This document shows, one piece after another, positions 34,890 through 45,897 of a DNA stretch of 64,000 nt. Origin of the DNA: Ochotona curzoniae (taxonomy: Eukaryota; Chordata; Mammalia; Lagomorpha; Ochotonidae); contig NW_024466599.1 in the NCBI RefSeq assembly GCF_017591425.1, positions 25,954,001 to 26,018,000 of the forward strand, read 5' to 3'. Each line of letters begins with the position of its first letter. Within the stretch, counting starts at the first letter, position 1. Both the position numbers and the translations under genes were made by a program. A model generated the notes under the pieces. The model worked only from the letters and a program-made list of their open reading frames with translations. It made no database searches and was not told where the DNA came from.

Positions 34890-37800
34890 GAGGGTGGGAG
34901 TTCGACCTTGGCAGCTCAGGCGACAGCAGCCCTCCACAGTGATGGCGACCCGCTTGCAGAGAGTACCCGAGCCAGGTCAGGCCCAATGCCCAGGACTGGG
35001 CCCATGGGCACCGTAACCACACGGTGACCCAATCGTAGGCTTTGAGTGGCCAGTGTGCCTATTTGATGCCTGGCTCTGCCTGCTGGCTACCCGGTGGCGA
35101 GCTAGGGTTTTCAGGGTATGTAACTGCTGCCTAGGGACATCCAGGGATAAGGCTAGGGTGAGTGCAGGTGAGGGATGAATTCTGGGTGATTAAGCATGGG
35201 GACTGAGATCTGAGGGTTTGGAGGGGAGAGTCCATAAGTTCTATTTGGGCCAGACTGATTCACCAACCCAAATGGGAGTCCTGAGATGGGCTGTTAGCAT
35301 AGAACATCACTGACTACCACACATCAGTCCACACAAAAGCTATGGCTGGGGGCCTTTCTGGTAGGGCTAGGTACCAGTACCTGACCGAGTGGCGGAACAG
35401 GGGATAGTCATACTTGGCAGAGTCAGGACACTAACCAACACATGAGAGAACCAGATTTGGGGGTAGATTTTCTCTGGAAAGTGTGGGCACATCCCTATGG
35501 AAATACAAGTCCCGCTGGTTTAGCTCATGGGTTGGGGTGGTGATGAGCTGAGCTAGGTGTGACCATGGAACCTGCCTTCCCTTACAGGTAAAGGAATCGA
35601 CCACAGTCTGAGCAGGTCAAGGCAGCAGCACCCGAAAGTGCATCCTAAAACAGGATGTGGTGCGGGCCAAGCCGCAACTGGAAGGGGGCGGACCAGGCAG
35701 GGTCTAGCAAATCTTAGTTCACAATGAAGAACAAAAATCAGGATGGAGCACAAGTCATGCTGAGCTAGGCTCTTACACCAACTGGTCTGCAAGAGCCAGG
35801 GATACTAGGCCACAGCATCACAGGCAAAGGCCAAGACAGGGGAGGGGCTGAGCCAAGCTGGGTCAGAGCAAACACTGGCATGCATGCCATCTATGGTTGG
35901 GAACAGGCCTGCCTGATTGGGGAGTTAAGAAGACACCCTAACTGGATTTGGGTTCCCACTGATGAGTGCAGGGCCTGGAGTGGGGGCTGCATCCTGGTAT
36001 GGATTTGGCTGCAGTATCCCTTGGCAGATGTTGGACTGGGACTGGATGCACCAAGTCAGGCTAGACTCCAGCACCATCTGGTGCTCTGGAGGACCAGGGT
36101 AGATGTAGGACAGACTAGGCTAGGTCTCTGCCCTTACTGAGCCATGTGTGAGCCATGTCTAGGTATGGACGAGCCTTGGCAGAGTTGAAACATCCAACAG
36201 TAAGAACCGGAATAGGGTGAAGGCCAGTGAGGAAAAGCCACTGTTCCTGCTAGGACAGGAGGTAGACTAAGTAGGGTTGGCTCATGGACCCACAGGTATG
36301 CGTGAGATTTGGCAATGGGAGAGGTTCTGATGGAGGAGCCTGGGCAACTACTCTGGCAGGACACAGTCCCTGCAGGTGAGTGCCAAGAACCATGGTAGGG
36401 ATCAGCCCAGAACAGGCCAGGGAAAGGTACCCCCTGGCATACATTTGGTATAGGTCAGGGGCAGACCAAGCTGAACCAGTTCACATCACCCGCTGGCGAA
36501 TTGGAGCATCAGAACAAAGAGTGGGTCTGGCCGGGTATGGTCACATCACATACCAGTGCACATTACAGCTGGGATTGGATGCCTGCTGGGCTGGGCTGGG
36601 CTAGGCTATAATCCTCACCAGGGTCAGCTGGAATTTGGGGTGGGCCAGCCAGGCCAGGCCAGGCTACAACACCCACTGGCAAATGCCAAGGTGTGGTGGG
36701 CCGTACCAGACTGGGCTGCAGAGCCCTACCAGCACATGTGAGAACAAGGGAGGGAGGGAACAAAGCCAGTAGGGGAAATGTGGTGGGCTCTCCTGCTGTA
36801 CCACCACTCCCACTGGAATGCCTGAGCTGGGATACAACACCTGTGGGTCTCATGTGAGCTAGATCAGGGAAAAGCCAGACTGGCCTGATTGTTCTTACTG
36901 GTGCAAGCATAAATTAGAGTGGGTGAGGGTTGGCTGGGCTTTGCTGCATTATCAGCTGGCAGAGGCTGGCACCGGGGGCTAAATCTGTCAAGTTATATTC
37001 CAGAATCACCTGCAGAGTGCATAATCCGGGAGTGGGAATGGCCTAGGAGGGAAATAGTGGGTGCCTCCCTCTTGGGTTACCACTCCCACGGGAGAGCATG
37101 AAAACCAGGATTGGGGCAGGGGTGGCTAGACAGAAAGGCACCCAACAGTACGTGTGTGGGCTGATAATAAGGCGGGTTGGGTTGCACTAGGCTTCAATGC
37201 CCATTAACATGTAAGAGAGCTAAATGGGATGCGGGACAGACCAAACAAGTCTGCAGCACACACTGGCAAGCATGGGAACCAGGGTAGGGGGCAGGCCTGT
37301 TGGAGGTTATGGGGAGTCGCCCCAACTAGGCTGCAGATCCCACTGGTTTGCAGAGAGGGAAGTGGGCAGAATCAGGCTGAACTGTAACACCCATTGGTTC
37401 ACATACTGTAACACCCATTGGTTCACATGGAAGACAGGGCTGGAAACAGAACTGACCCAGCAATTGCAATCATCAGCACACACGCATAAGCTGACTGGGG
37501 CGAGGGACTGTGCCAGACCCTGTACTGGCAAGCATTCACAAGAATCAGGTCTGGGATCACCTCAGACGAAGTTTCTCTGGAGATCCCTCCAACTGAACTG
37601 CTGATCTCAGAACCCCAACTATGAAGAGACTATGTCAGCCAGTGGATTCTGAAGAGATTCCATCACGCTTGGAGCGGCAAGACTGGCAGGAATTCAGAAC
37701 TGCTGAACTATCAAAACTGCATGAGCAGGACCCTTGGAGCATGCCCCATGTCAGGGGGGACCTGCGATGGGTGGGAGCCTGGGTGGGGCTCTTCCCTTTA

Positions 37801-37962
37801 TCTCTTTACTTACCCAGGATACAGAAAAAAAATAATAATAATTTAAATGTGGAAACAACGGTCTAACCCACTTTCCTGTGGCCCCTGACCATTTGTACCC
37901 TAATCAACTATGTATAGGTTACCAAAATAAAAGAATTTAATAATAATAAAAGAAAACAAAAA
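34890..37962 (+). mobile_element. GC-rich composite retroelement (tandem-repeat body plus LINE-like 3' end)
   Basis: About 3 kb of GC-rich sequence, unlike its AT-rich surroundings. From about 35340 to 37540 it is built of degenerate units of roughly 70-80 bp, recognisable by motifs such as AGGCTGCAGCACCCACTGGC, then CATGTGAGAACCAGGG, then GGGGCAGGCC. From about 37550 comes a non-repeated 3' module ending CCAAAATAAAAGAATTTAA and an AAT-rich tail. The same module appears 5'-truncated at 50718-51194. The left end has GTGATGGCGACCCGC (YY1-like). I read it as a LINE-derived insertion: lagomorph L1 UTR with or without deleted ORFs, or an SVA-like composite. No ORF2 sequence is visible. Confidence 0.55.
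37379..37427 (+). repeat. Perfect 24-bp tandem duplication in the composite element
   Basis: ACTGTAACACCCATTGGTTC plus ACAT occurs twice in direct succession without a mismatch, inside otherwise degenerate repeat units, so the duplication is recent. Confidence 0.85.
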
Positions 37963-37964
37963 TG

Positions 37965-38262
37965 AGGGACGAGAACTGTGGCACAGTGGATTTGATACTG
38001 CATTCCTTATTGGAGTGCTGCTGGTTCAAGTCCCCACTACTCCACTTCCAATCCAGGTCCTTGCTAATGTGCCTGCGGAGGCAGCAGAACATGGCCTACA
38101 TATCTAGGGCCCTGCCACCCACATCTGAGACCCAGATGGAAGTGAGGGCTCCTGAATGTGACTTTGCCCAGAACCGGCTGTTGAGGCCCTTTGGAGAAAT
38201 CAGCCATTCTCTTGCGTACTTGCTCTGCCTCCCAAGTAAACAAATCTTTAAATGAAAAATCT
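37965..38262 (+). mobile_element. Old CSINE
   Basis: GAACTGTGGCACAGTGGATT head and GGTTCAAGTCCCC B box; the tail ends in repeated AAATCTTTAAAT. It starts directly after the composite element's tail. Confidence 0.8.
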
Positions 38263-39151
38263 TTAAATCTTTAAAATAAATCGCTAGAAGAAAATCTTTA
38301 AAAGGAAATGATAAGTGTCAGTGTGGCTATTTCACATTTTTCTTTTTATTAGGAATAAGTCTGATTAGCTTAGGAAGTTGCAAGGAACAAATGAGACACC
38401 ATATCTGAAGAGGCTTTTAATGATATCCAGCTAGAGATTTAAGGGGTAGAATTTGTCCAAAACCTATTTTCTTCTAATCATTTAATTTCTCTTTAGGCTT
38501 CACTTTACCCCATGAAAGAGGATTGAAGCTGATTATTTCCAAGGTTCATTCCAGTGCAAAGAATATTATTACATCTTTCAATTAGAAAGTTGTGACGCAA
38601 ATCGTAATCGTCTACTATCTAAAAATAAAATGCTGGCTATCATTAGAAAAAACAATGAAAACATAACAGAAATCACATCATAAATTCTACATTGCATCCT
38701 CCACATATGGAATACCACAACTGTTGAAATCATCCAAAATGTTTATATATATTGTGTCTTCATATGACTGTGCACATGCAATTATACAAAAGCACATGTA
38801 TTTCAACACACACTATGAATACACAATACAGAAACCAGCTATAACACGGGTTCACAAGCCTTGTATATCAGAAATATTAGAGCTCAAAAAAATACTAATG
38901 CTAGGAGACCTCATTCCCAAAATTCTAAATTAAATGATCTGAAAAAGACAGGGGATGTTATTTTTAAGTTATCTCTTATTCTAACACCAAGCTAAAACTG
39001 AAAAACACAGAATTAATGTGACAAATAATGGAATATAACCTCTCCAAAACATAATTAAAGCTAATGAAATTATTGAGGATTTTCACACAACAAAAAAAAA
39101 TGAACATCCTCAAATTATACCACAATGGGATTCATCAATTGCAAATTTAAG
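38263..39151. other. Unassigned intron sequence
   Basis: AT-rich; a 69-codon frame (38724-38933) is not recognised. Confidence 0.5.
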
Positions 39152-39360
39152 TGCCATAACTGCACTGCAGAGCAACAGGTTAAGTCACAGCTGGGGATGC
39201 CCCCTCACTCAGGAGACAAGGATGGGGTCCCGGCTCCTGCCTTAGGCAAGGCCCAGCTCTGGCTCTTCTGGGAATAGCAGTGGGGAGTGAATGGCAGATG
39301 GAAGAGCTCTTTGTCAGTCTATCTGTGTCTAAGTTATTCTTTCAAATAAATATATGTAAA
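39152..39360 (+). mobile_element. Old CSINE with internal deletion
   Basis: AGAGCAACAGGTTAAGTCAC, then a jump to GGAGACAAGGATGGGGTCC; tail TCAAATAAATATATG. Confidence 0.65.
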
Positions 39361-39373
39361 ACCAAAGCAAGAG

Positions 39374-39695
39374 GAGGCCAGCATTGAGAGACAGCATGTA
39401 TAGCCACTAGCTGTGACACTGGTATCCCATAAGGGTGCTGGTTCGAGACCTGGCTATGCCATTTTCACTTCAGCTTCTGCTTAGTTAGTGGAAAGTAGCA
39501 GCAGATGGCCTGGCCTACCCACTCGGGCTCCTGCCACCCAAGCAGGAAGCCGAGGAGCTTTTGGCCTCAGACATTAGCCTGGTCCAGGCCCACCTGAATG
39601 CCTGGGGAGTGAACCACTGGGTGGGAGGCCTTTCTCCTCTGTCTCTCCCCCTCTCTCTCTCTGCCTTTCAAAAAAATTAATAAATCCTTAAACTC
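39374..39695 (+). mobile_element. CSINE, older rabbit-like type
   Basis: GAGGCCAGCATTGAGAGACA head, GGTTCGAGACC B box, CTCTCTCTGCCTTTCAAAAA tail. Confidence 0.8.
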
Positions 39696-39860
39696 ACATA
39701 CACACACAAAGGACATAAAGGACCAAACAAAATCAAGGACTAGTTTTATAGAGTGCTTAGCAAATGAATGCAATTTTTTTACTTATTAAAAATTAAGATA
39801 AAATACAGCCAGAAAAGTCAGTATCAATTCCAATATAAAGACATCTAGTCTTTAAACAAC

Positions 39861-39939
39861 CTATCAACTAATCCTGCTGCTTCTTTTACCTTTGTCTTTC
39901 CTTAAGTCCACTATGAATCCTTTTAAAGGGGTCCTTACA
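39861..39939 (+). repeat. Left part of a duplicated L2/CSINE junction (copy A)
   Basis: CCTGCTGCTTCTTTTACC, CTTTCCTTAAGTCCACTATG, AATCCTTTTAAAGG align with 41735-41805. Continues at 40258 after the inserted SINE. Confidence 0.55.
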
Positions 39940-40246
39940 GGGCCAGCGTGTTGGCTCAACTGGCTAATCCTCCACCTCCAAGCATGGAGATGCCATATGG
40001 GCTCTGGGTGTCCTGGCTGTTCCACTTCCCATCCAATTCCGTTTATGGCCTGGGAAAGCAGTGAATGATCAATCAAGTTCTTGGATCTTTGGCACCCATG
40101 TGGGAGATTTGGAAGAGGCTCCTGGCTCCTACTTTCAGATCAGCTCAGCTCCAGTTACTACAGCCATATGGATGGAAGACCTTTACCTATCCTTCTCTGT
40201 AAATCTGCCTTTCAAATAAAAATAAACAAATACATCTTTAAAAAAG
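39940..40246 (+). mobile_element. CSINE, splitting copy A of the duplicated junction
   Basis: CAGGGCCAGCGTGTTGGCTC head, CTGGGTGTCCTGGC B-box variant, tail with a G run (40246-40257). Confidence 0.85.
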
Positions 40247-40257
40247 GGGGGGGCGGG

Positions 40258-40350
40258 CTTTCAGAAATAGTATCTGGTAGGACATTGTGGCACAGCAGGG
40301 TAAGCCAATGCTTAGGAGACACAAAGCAAAGACTGGAGTACCAATGGGTT
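40258..40350 (+). repeat. Right part of copy A with a CSINE head
   Basis: CTTTCAGAAATAGTATCTGG then TAGGACATTGTGGCACAGCA aligns with CTTTCAGAAACGGTATTGGG and AGGACACTGTGACACAGCAG at 41808-41848. Confidence 0.55.
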
Positions 40351-40572
40351 ACCAAGGAAAAAAAATTCAAATTATGATTTTGATTTAGACTATGAAACCC
40401 ACCAATCATTACCATTAAACAGTCCTGGAGTATCAGGATCAGATTTAAAATATTAGGCTGTGTGCTCTAAGAACAGCACTTACAAATCTAGCCATAGAAA
40501 AGTTCATGAGTGAAGGTCATGTTTTTCTATGGGAATAAGGAGATAACAGAGTAAAAGTTTAACAACACAAGT

Positions 40573-40730
40573 TCACTACCATTTATTAATTCAATATTTA
40601 CTCTGTGTTACATACTAGACTTCATCTAAGTACTTTAAAATATTCTAATTCACAAAATAATTTATTATCCTCATCTTACAAATGAAAAACTAATGTTCTA
40701 AGAGGTCAGAATTATAGCAAATATGTATTT
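40573..40730 (-). mobile_element. MIR fragment
   Basis: ACCATTTATTAATTCAATA, CTAAGTACTTTAAAATATTC, TTATTATCCTCATCTTACAA and AAAACTAATGTTCTAAGAGG follow the reversed MIR order. Confidence 0.65.
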
Positions 40731-40843
40731 TGGAAATAAAACACAATGATAAAGTTTTAGTGTAAGCTTTTAAACCCAGGACTATGCACATTGCTTTCAC
40801 AATAGCTATAAACAAGTTAAAATAATCACAAAAAAATAGTCAA

Positions 40844-41142
40844 GGGCCCAACGTGGTAGCCTAAATGCTAAAGTCCTTGCCTTCAATGTGCTGGGATCCC
40901 ATATGGGAGCCCATTCAGCTCCCTGTTTGTGGCCTGGGAAAGCAGTCGAGGATGGCCCAAAACCTTGGGATCCTGCACCCACACGGGAGACCTGCAAGAG
41001 GCTCTAGGCTCCTGGCTTTGGACTGGCTTGGCTCCAGCCACTGTGGTCATTGGGGAGTGAATCATGAGACAGAAGATCCTCCTCTCTGTCTCTCCTTTTC
41101 TCTGTAAATCTGCCTTTCCAATAAAAATAAATCTTTCCCAAA
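40844..41142 (+). mobile_element. CSINE without a B box
   Basis: GGGCCCAACGTGGTAGCC head; ATCCCATATGGGAGCCCATT shows that the stretch holding GGTTCTAATCCC is deleted. Full tail. Confidence 0.9.
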
Positions 41143-41234
41143 AAAAGTCACTGCATTTAATTTACTTTTTCCATTTAAATGTACAGTAAGTCTTCTCAAT
41201 AGCATTGTGCAGCTGCTCAGCCAAAATACTTTCA

Positions 41235-41483
41235 AAGGCCAGCACTGTGGTGCAACAGGCTAAGCCATTGCTTGCAATACCCATACAGGATTACCAGTTC
41301 AGGTTCCAAGTGCTCCACTTCCAATCCCTTCCTGCCACAATGCACCGGGGAAGGCAGAGGATCAGAGCCCATGGACTTGGGCTCCTGACACCCACAGGAC
41401 TGAGATCGGGACAAGCCCTGGCTTTGGTTGCCACTTGGGGGGGGGGGGTGACCTGGCAGGTGGAAGATAAATCAATCTCTCAA

Positions 41484-41517
<34 letters not shown>

Positions 41518-41560
41518 AGCTCTCCTCTCTGTTGCTCTACCTTTGAGATATATATTCATA
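41235..41560 (+). mobile_element. CSINE, older type, with simple repeats
   Basis: AGGCCAGCACTGTGGTGCAA head; a run of G (41437-41447) and a (CTGT)n(CT)n stretch (41488-41518) interrupt its 3' half. Confidence 0.8.
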
Positions 41561-41589
41561 AGCCCTCTCTAACTCCCTTTCTTTTGAAA

Positions 41590-42600
41590 TCTCACTCTTG
41601 TCTCATAGCACATTGTGCTGATTATACCTCAAAATTCAATTCAGAAGTCATTCTATTTTCAATATCACAATAAATGTTCACACATCTCATGGCTACCTTG
41701 AGTTCATCTCCAATCTGAGTTGATTGCAACAGCTTCCCAACCAGCCGTCCTGCTTCTTCCACTTGTCTTCCCTCAAGTCCACTACTGAATCATTTTAAAC
41801 TGGCCCTTTCAGAAACGGTATTGGGAGGACACTGTGACACAGCAGGTTAAGCTGGGACACCCACAACCTCATACTGGAGTGTCAGTTCTTGCCCTGGATA
41901 TTGTTTCCTTCCAACACATCTGGGAGGCACCAGATAGGGGTCCAGGTACTTGGAGTCCTACATGAGCCTCAGATGGAGTTACCAGCCTCCAGCTGCAAGC
42001 TGGCACAGCCCTAATTTTTGCAGGCATTTGGGAAGTGAACCATTCGATGAATAATATCTCTCCTTCTGTCACTCTGCCTTTTAAGTAAACAAATCTTAAA
42101 AAGATAAAAATGGTACCCCTCTACTTAGTTCAAAATATTCCAGTGAGTGCCTGGCTTGCTGGGCTAAAATCCAAAATCCTCACAAAAAATAAGAGTCGGC
42201 GCTTCTCTGACATCATTCCTTCCATTCTCTTCCTCTTCCAGCCACACGTGCCCCCTGCTCTTCCTCAAACACTGGAAGCCAGCTTCCTTCCTCCAGCTGC
42301 TCCCCTGCCAGAAGGCTCTTACTCTTTTCAAATTTCACCTTTTCAGGTCTGGGCTCAACTGGCACCTGACCAGTGAAGCCTGCCCTCCCCAGTCCCCTCT
42401 CCCAAGCACTTCCCTGCCCCAACTCCATCAGTGCCTCCCACCTTTCAACACCTTATCTATTGATTGGCCTTTATCCATCTACAATTTAAAGTTCGCAAGG
42501 TCAGTTCTGGTTTTCTCCCCAATGTTTCACCTCCAGTACCCAGAACAAGACCTGGCATGAAGTGAGTGCTTGAAAAATCTCTGCTGAATGAAAATACAAA
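41590..42600 (+). mobile_element. L2 element, interrupted by a SINE
   Basis: Before the SINE: GATTGCAACAGCTTCCC and CTTCCACTTGTCTTCCC. After it: TGGGCTAAAATCCAAAATCC, TCTTCCAGCCACACGTGCC, TTCAGGTCTGGGCTCAACTG and the tail AGAACAAGACCTGGCATGAA, GTGAGTGCTTGAAAAATC. This order is that of L2. The SINE at 41825-42107 lies inside it. Open frames here are not genes. Confidence 0.65.
41825..42107 (+). mobile_element. Old CSINE inside L2 (copy B of the duplicated junction)
   Basis: GGACACTGTGACACAGCAGG head; CAGTTCTTGCCC B-box remnant; TTTTAAGTAAACAAATC tail. Confidence 0.75.
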
Positions 42601-43778
42601 CCATTAATGCCAAAACACAGATTCTTAAACGTTCCAGCACACAGCCCCCACACCACATGCCCTGAGCTACTCAACCTTTTTTACACAGCTCTCGCAGTTC
42701 CAGGTAATATCAGACCCTTCCTTGCTCCACAGTTAGACCATCAAAAACCTAAGGCCAATCATTGCCATCTTCTACTGACATACTTATAGTCATCATTCTT
42801 CAGACACGAAGCCTTAGGTTCTCACCTCAGAAGGTTTTTCCTTCCTGCTTTTCTCTGTTTTCACTCTTAGCTGCTTTCCACACCCTGAGAAAATCAGGCC
42901 CTTCCAACGGTAAATACTCTGAGCCTTCTACACGCGGACGCTCTATCACACCAACTAGACTCCACGTTTCTTTATGGTTATTAGAACACATCTCACACAC
43001 AGAAAATGTTTTCGATCATTCCTTTTCCAATTCCTTTCACAAATATAAAACTCAATAATGATCTTTCTTTTTCTTTCCTATGAATTGCCTATTCTCATCT
43101 GGATCTGAGCTGGGGGTGGGCAGATGAATATTATCAAAAGTACAGAGAGTCCTTTAATTAGACAGTCAAGCAAAAATCACAAGAATACTTCAGAAAGTGC
43201 AAGAGAAAATGGGATTAAAATTTATTTTAGTGCAAAATTTGCTTCAGTCCATGCAGTTTTTTCAGCGTGCTCTTTCTAAAATCTCTTGTACCTACTATTT
43301 CAAAATTATTTCACATCAAAACAAATTTACTTTTTAATTATATTTTCAGCACACTTTTCCAAGTACCCTAGTAACTGACAAAGCAGCTTTGGGTACGCTG
43401 TGGCTGTTCCCTTGTCCTCCAGATCTGAGGAGGGCAGTGCCCAAAGCCTGCGTTCCTGAAAGCTGGGATTGGCTTTTGTAACTCTAACCTGGCAACCTGG
43501 AAGGAGCAGGACTGACAGGTTCCCGAAGGGACAAATTAGACTTAATCTTAAAGGCACTTTTGTTGACTTTAATCTTAATGACTTTAGAGGAGATATAAAA
43601 CTTAAACAGAACATCAACTGATGCAGATTTCATTTTAACTCATCCAACTCTTACTTCTTATTGGTTTCAAGGAAATGAAGTGGAATTGTTAAATTTAGTA
43701 ATCCGACATAAGGAAATGATTAATTTTTCAATTACATTAATAAGAGGGACAAAGATCATATATTATAAACCCAGCTCC
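42601..43778. other. Unassigned intron sequence
   Basis: 42601-43080 may be more old LINE. 43330-43620 is repeat-free-looking, higher GC DNA whose minus-strand 96-codon frame matches no family I know. Confidence 0.4.
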
Positions 43779-43796
43779 TCCAATACAGGTAATATT

Positions 43797-44124
43797 TTTT
43801 CCTTTTTCTTTTTTTGTTTTGTTTTTTGTTTTTAATTGGAATGGCAGATTTTGCAGAGAGAAGGAGATACAGAGAAAATGATCTTCCATCCACTGGTTCA
43901 CTCCCCAAGCAGCCCCCATGACTGCAACTGAACCAATTCAAAGCCTGGAGCTTCCTCTGGGTCTCTCACGTGGGTGCAGGGTCCCAAGGCTTTGGATCAT
44001 CCTCTACTGTTTTCCCAGGCCACAAGCAGGAAGCTAGACAGGAAGTGGAACAGCCAGGACATGAACCCATATGGAATCCCACAGCTTCAAGAGAAGACTC
44101 AGCCACTGGGCCATCACTCTGGGC
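43797..44124 (-). mobile_element. CSINE with long target duplication
   Basis: TCCAATACAGGTAATATT (43779-43796) and TCCAACACAGGTAATATT (44125-44142) flank it, 17 of 18 matching. The reversed B box is damaged. Confidence 0.93.
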
Positions 44125-44231
44125 TCCAACACAGGTAATATTAACCTTATTCAAATAATATGTAACTCATTCTTTAAGCTTCTCTGTGGAAGCTTAACTT
44201 GAACAAAAATTAAGTTGTATTAAGAAGGAAC

Positions 44232-44520
44232 ATTCAGGGGAGAGAAATCAGCATAGCCATTAGAGCTGCTGGTTAAGAATACCCACATCCCACAACCAGG
44301 TGCCGAGTTCAAGTCCTGCCTTCCAGCTTCTGCGTCCAGCTTCCTGTTACCACAGAACTTGGAAGACAGCAGCAAAGATTCAAACACTGGCTTCCAGCTA
44401 CCTCCTGGGAAAATGTCCTCCTGACCCCAGGGCTTCAGCCCCCAAGCATCTGACGAGTCAAGTGGCTAGGAACTCACTCCCTGTAACTACCTCAAATAAA
44501 CAAAGAGATAAATTTTCTTA
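44232..44520 (+). mobile_element. Old CSINE
   Basis: TAGAGCTGCTGGTTAAGAAT head, GAGTTCAAGTCCTGCC B box, CTCAAATAAACAAAGAG tail. Confidence 0.7.
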
Positions 44521-44832
44521 AAAGTAGTACCCTTGATACATAAGCACTCCCAAGAAACCTACATTACATTTCACATTTGCGTGTGTGGGTAAAAAACTGC
44601 AGACTGACAACCATCTCAGGTAAAGCTGAAACATGACAGGAGAGAGCAGGCGGCAGAGCGGGCGGGAGTCCCACGCTCCTACAGATACAAAGGTTAGCAC
44701 CCACCCACTACTCTTCCCTCTGTTTTTGATCAAATTCACGTAACTTAAATTCACTGTATTGGAAAACAAAATCCAAGAAGCCACATACAAAAATCATTTC
44801 CTTCAACTGTATAAAATTAAAATTCAAATCTT

Positions 44833-45130
44833 AGAGAGTGGTTTGTGGTGTAGTGAGTACAGCTGCTACCTGCACCACCAGCATCCCACAGGGGCGCTGG
44901 TTCAGGTCCAAGCTGCTCTACTTCAGACCCAGCTCCCTGGCTGGGAGAAGCAGTGAAAGAATGCCAAAATATCTAGACCCCTTCCACCTCTGTGGGAAAC
45001 ACAGAAAAAGCTCCTGGCTTTGGTCTGGCCCAGCCTGGTCACAGCAGCCATCTGAAGAGTGAACCAACGGATGGAAGATCTGTCTCCCCGTCTCTCTCTG
45101 TGCGATTCTCCCAGAAAAACAGGTAAACTT
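44833..45130 (+). mobile_element. Old CSINE
   Basis: GAGTGGTTTGTGGTGTAGTG head, GGTTCAGGTCC B box, GTGAACCAACGGATGG. Confidence 0.75.
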
Positions 45131-45154
45131 TAACGGAAGAAACAAAGAGAGGGA

Positions 45155-45240
45155 GATGGGGCGGTGGGGGGGGGGGGGGGGAGAACAGGGGAGTAAGGGG
45201 GTAAAGAGAGAGAAAAAAAAAAGAAGGAAGGAAGAAAAAA
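45155..45240. repeat. G-run and purine-rich simple repeat
   Basis: About 14 consecutive G bases (45167-45181), then AGAG- and AAGG-rich sequence. Confidence 0.9.
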
Positions 45241-45251
45241 GGGTTCCAACC

Positions 45252-45495
45252 TTGGGGTAGGCATGCAGAACAATGAGTTAACTTGCCACTTGGGATACCA
45301 GCCCTCCCCTGGTTTCTAATTCAACCTCCTGTTTACACACACGTGATGTAGCAGATGATGCTCCAAATATCTGGGCCCCTGACACCTATATTGGAGATTC
45401 AGAGTTCTGGTCCAGCCCTGGCTACTGTAGAAAGCTGACAAGTGAACCAGCAGATGGAAGATCTCTTGCCTCTATCACAAAACAAACACAAAACA
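45252..45495 (+). mobile_element. Old CSINE
   Basis: GGTAGGCATGCAGAACAATG head and GTGAACCAGCAGATGG; middle shortened. Confidence 0.65.
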
Positions 45496-45545
45496 AACAA
45501 TTTAAAAGAAAAAGAAAAAACTTTTTTTTTTAAAGTCACACCTTG

Positions 45546-45883
45546 GGCCTCATGCAATAGCCTAGTGGTTAAATCCTCACCTTGCATGCATCAAGGATCC
45601 CATATGGGCAAGGGTTCATACCCCAGCTGCTCCACTTCAGACCCAGCTCCCTGCTTGTGGCCTGGAAAGCAGTAAAGGACGGCTCAAAGCCTTGGGATCC
45701 TGTCCTCTGAGAGATCCGGAAGAAGCTCCTGGCTCCTGGTTGCAGGTCAGCCCAGTTCTGCCCTTGCAGCCAAATCGGGAGTGAACCAGCAGATAAAAGT
45801 TCTTTCTCTCTGTCTCTCCTTCTCTCTGTAAATCTGACTTTCAACCAAAATAAGTAAATCTTTAAAAATCAGTAAATAAATAA
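45546..45883 (+). mobile_element. CSINE, young, with perfect target duplication
   Basis: AAAGTCACACCTTG on both sides (45532-45545 and 45884-45897). Full length; B box variant GGTTCATACC. Confidence 0.95.
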
Positions 45884-45897
45884 AAAGTCACACCTTG

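Noticed and set aside
34890..37962. CRISPR-like or satellite array
   Set aside because: Units are degenerate and adjacent, without constant repeats and unique spacers, and the block ends in a LINE-like tail; the host is a mammal.
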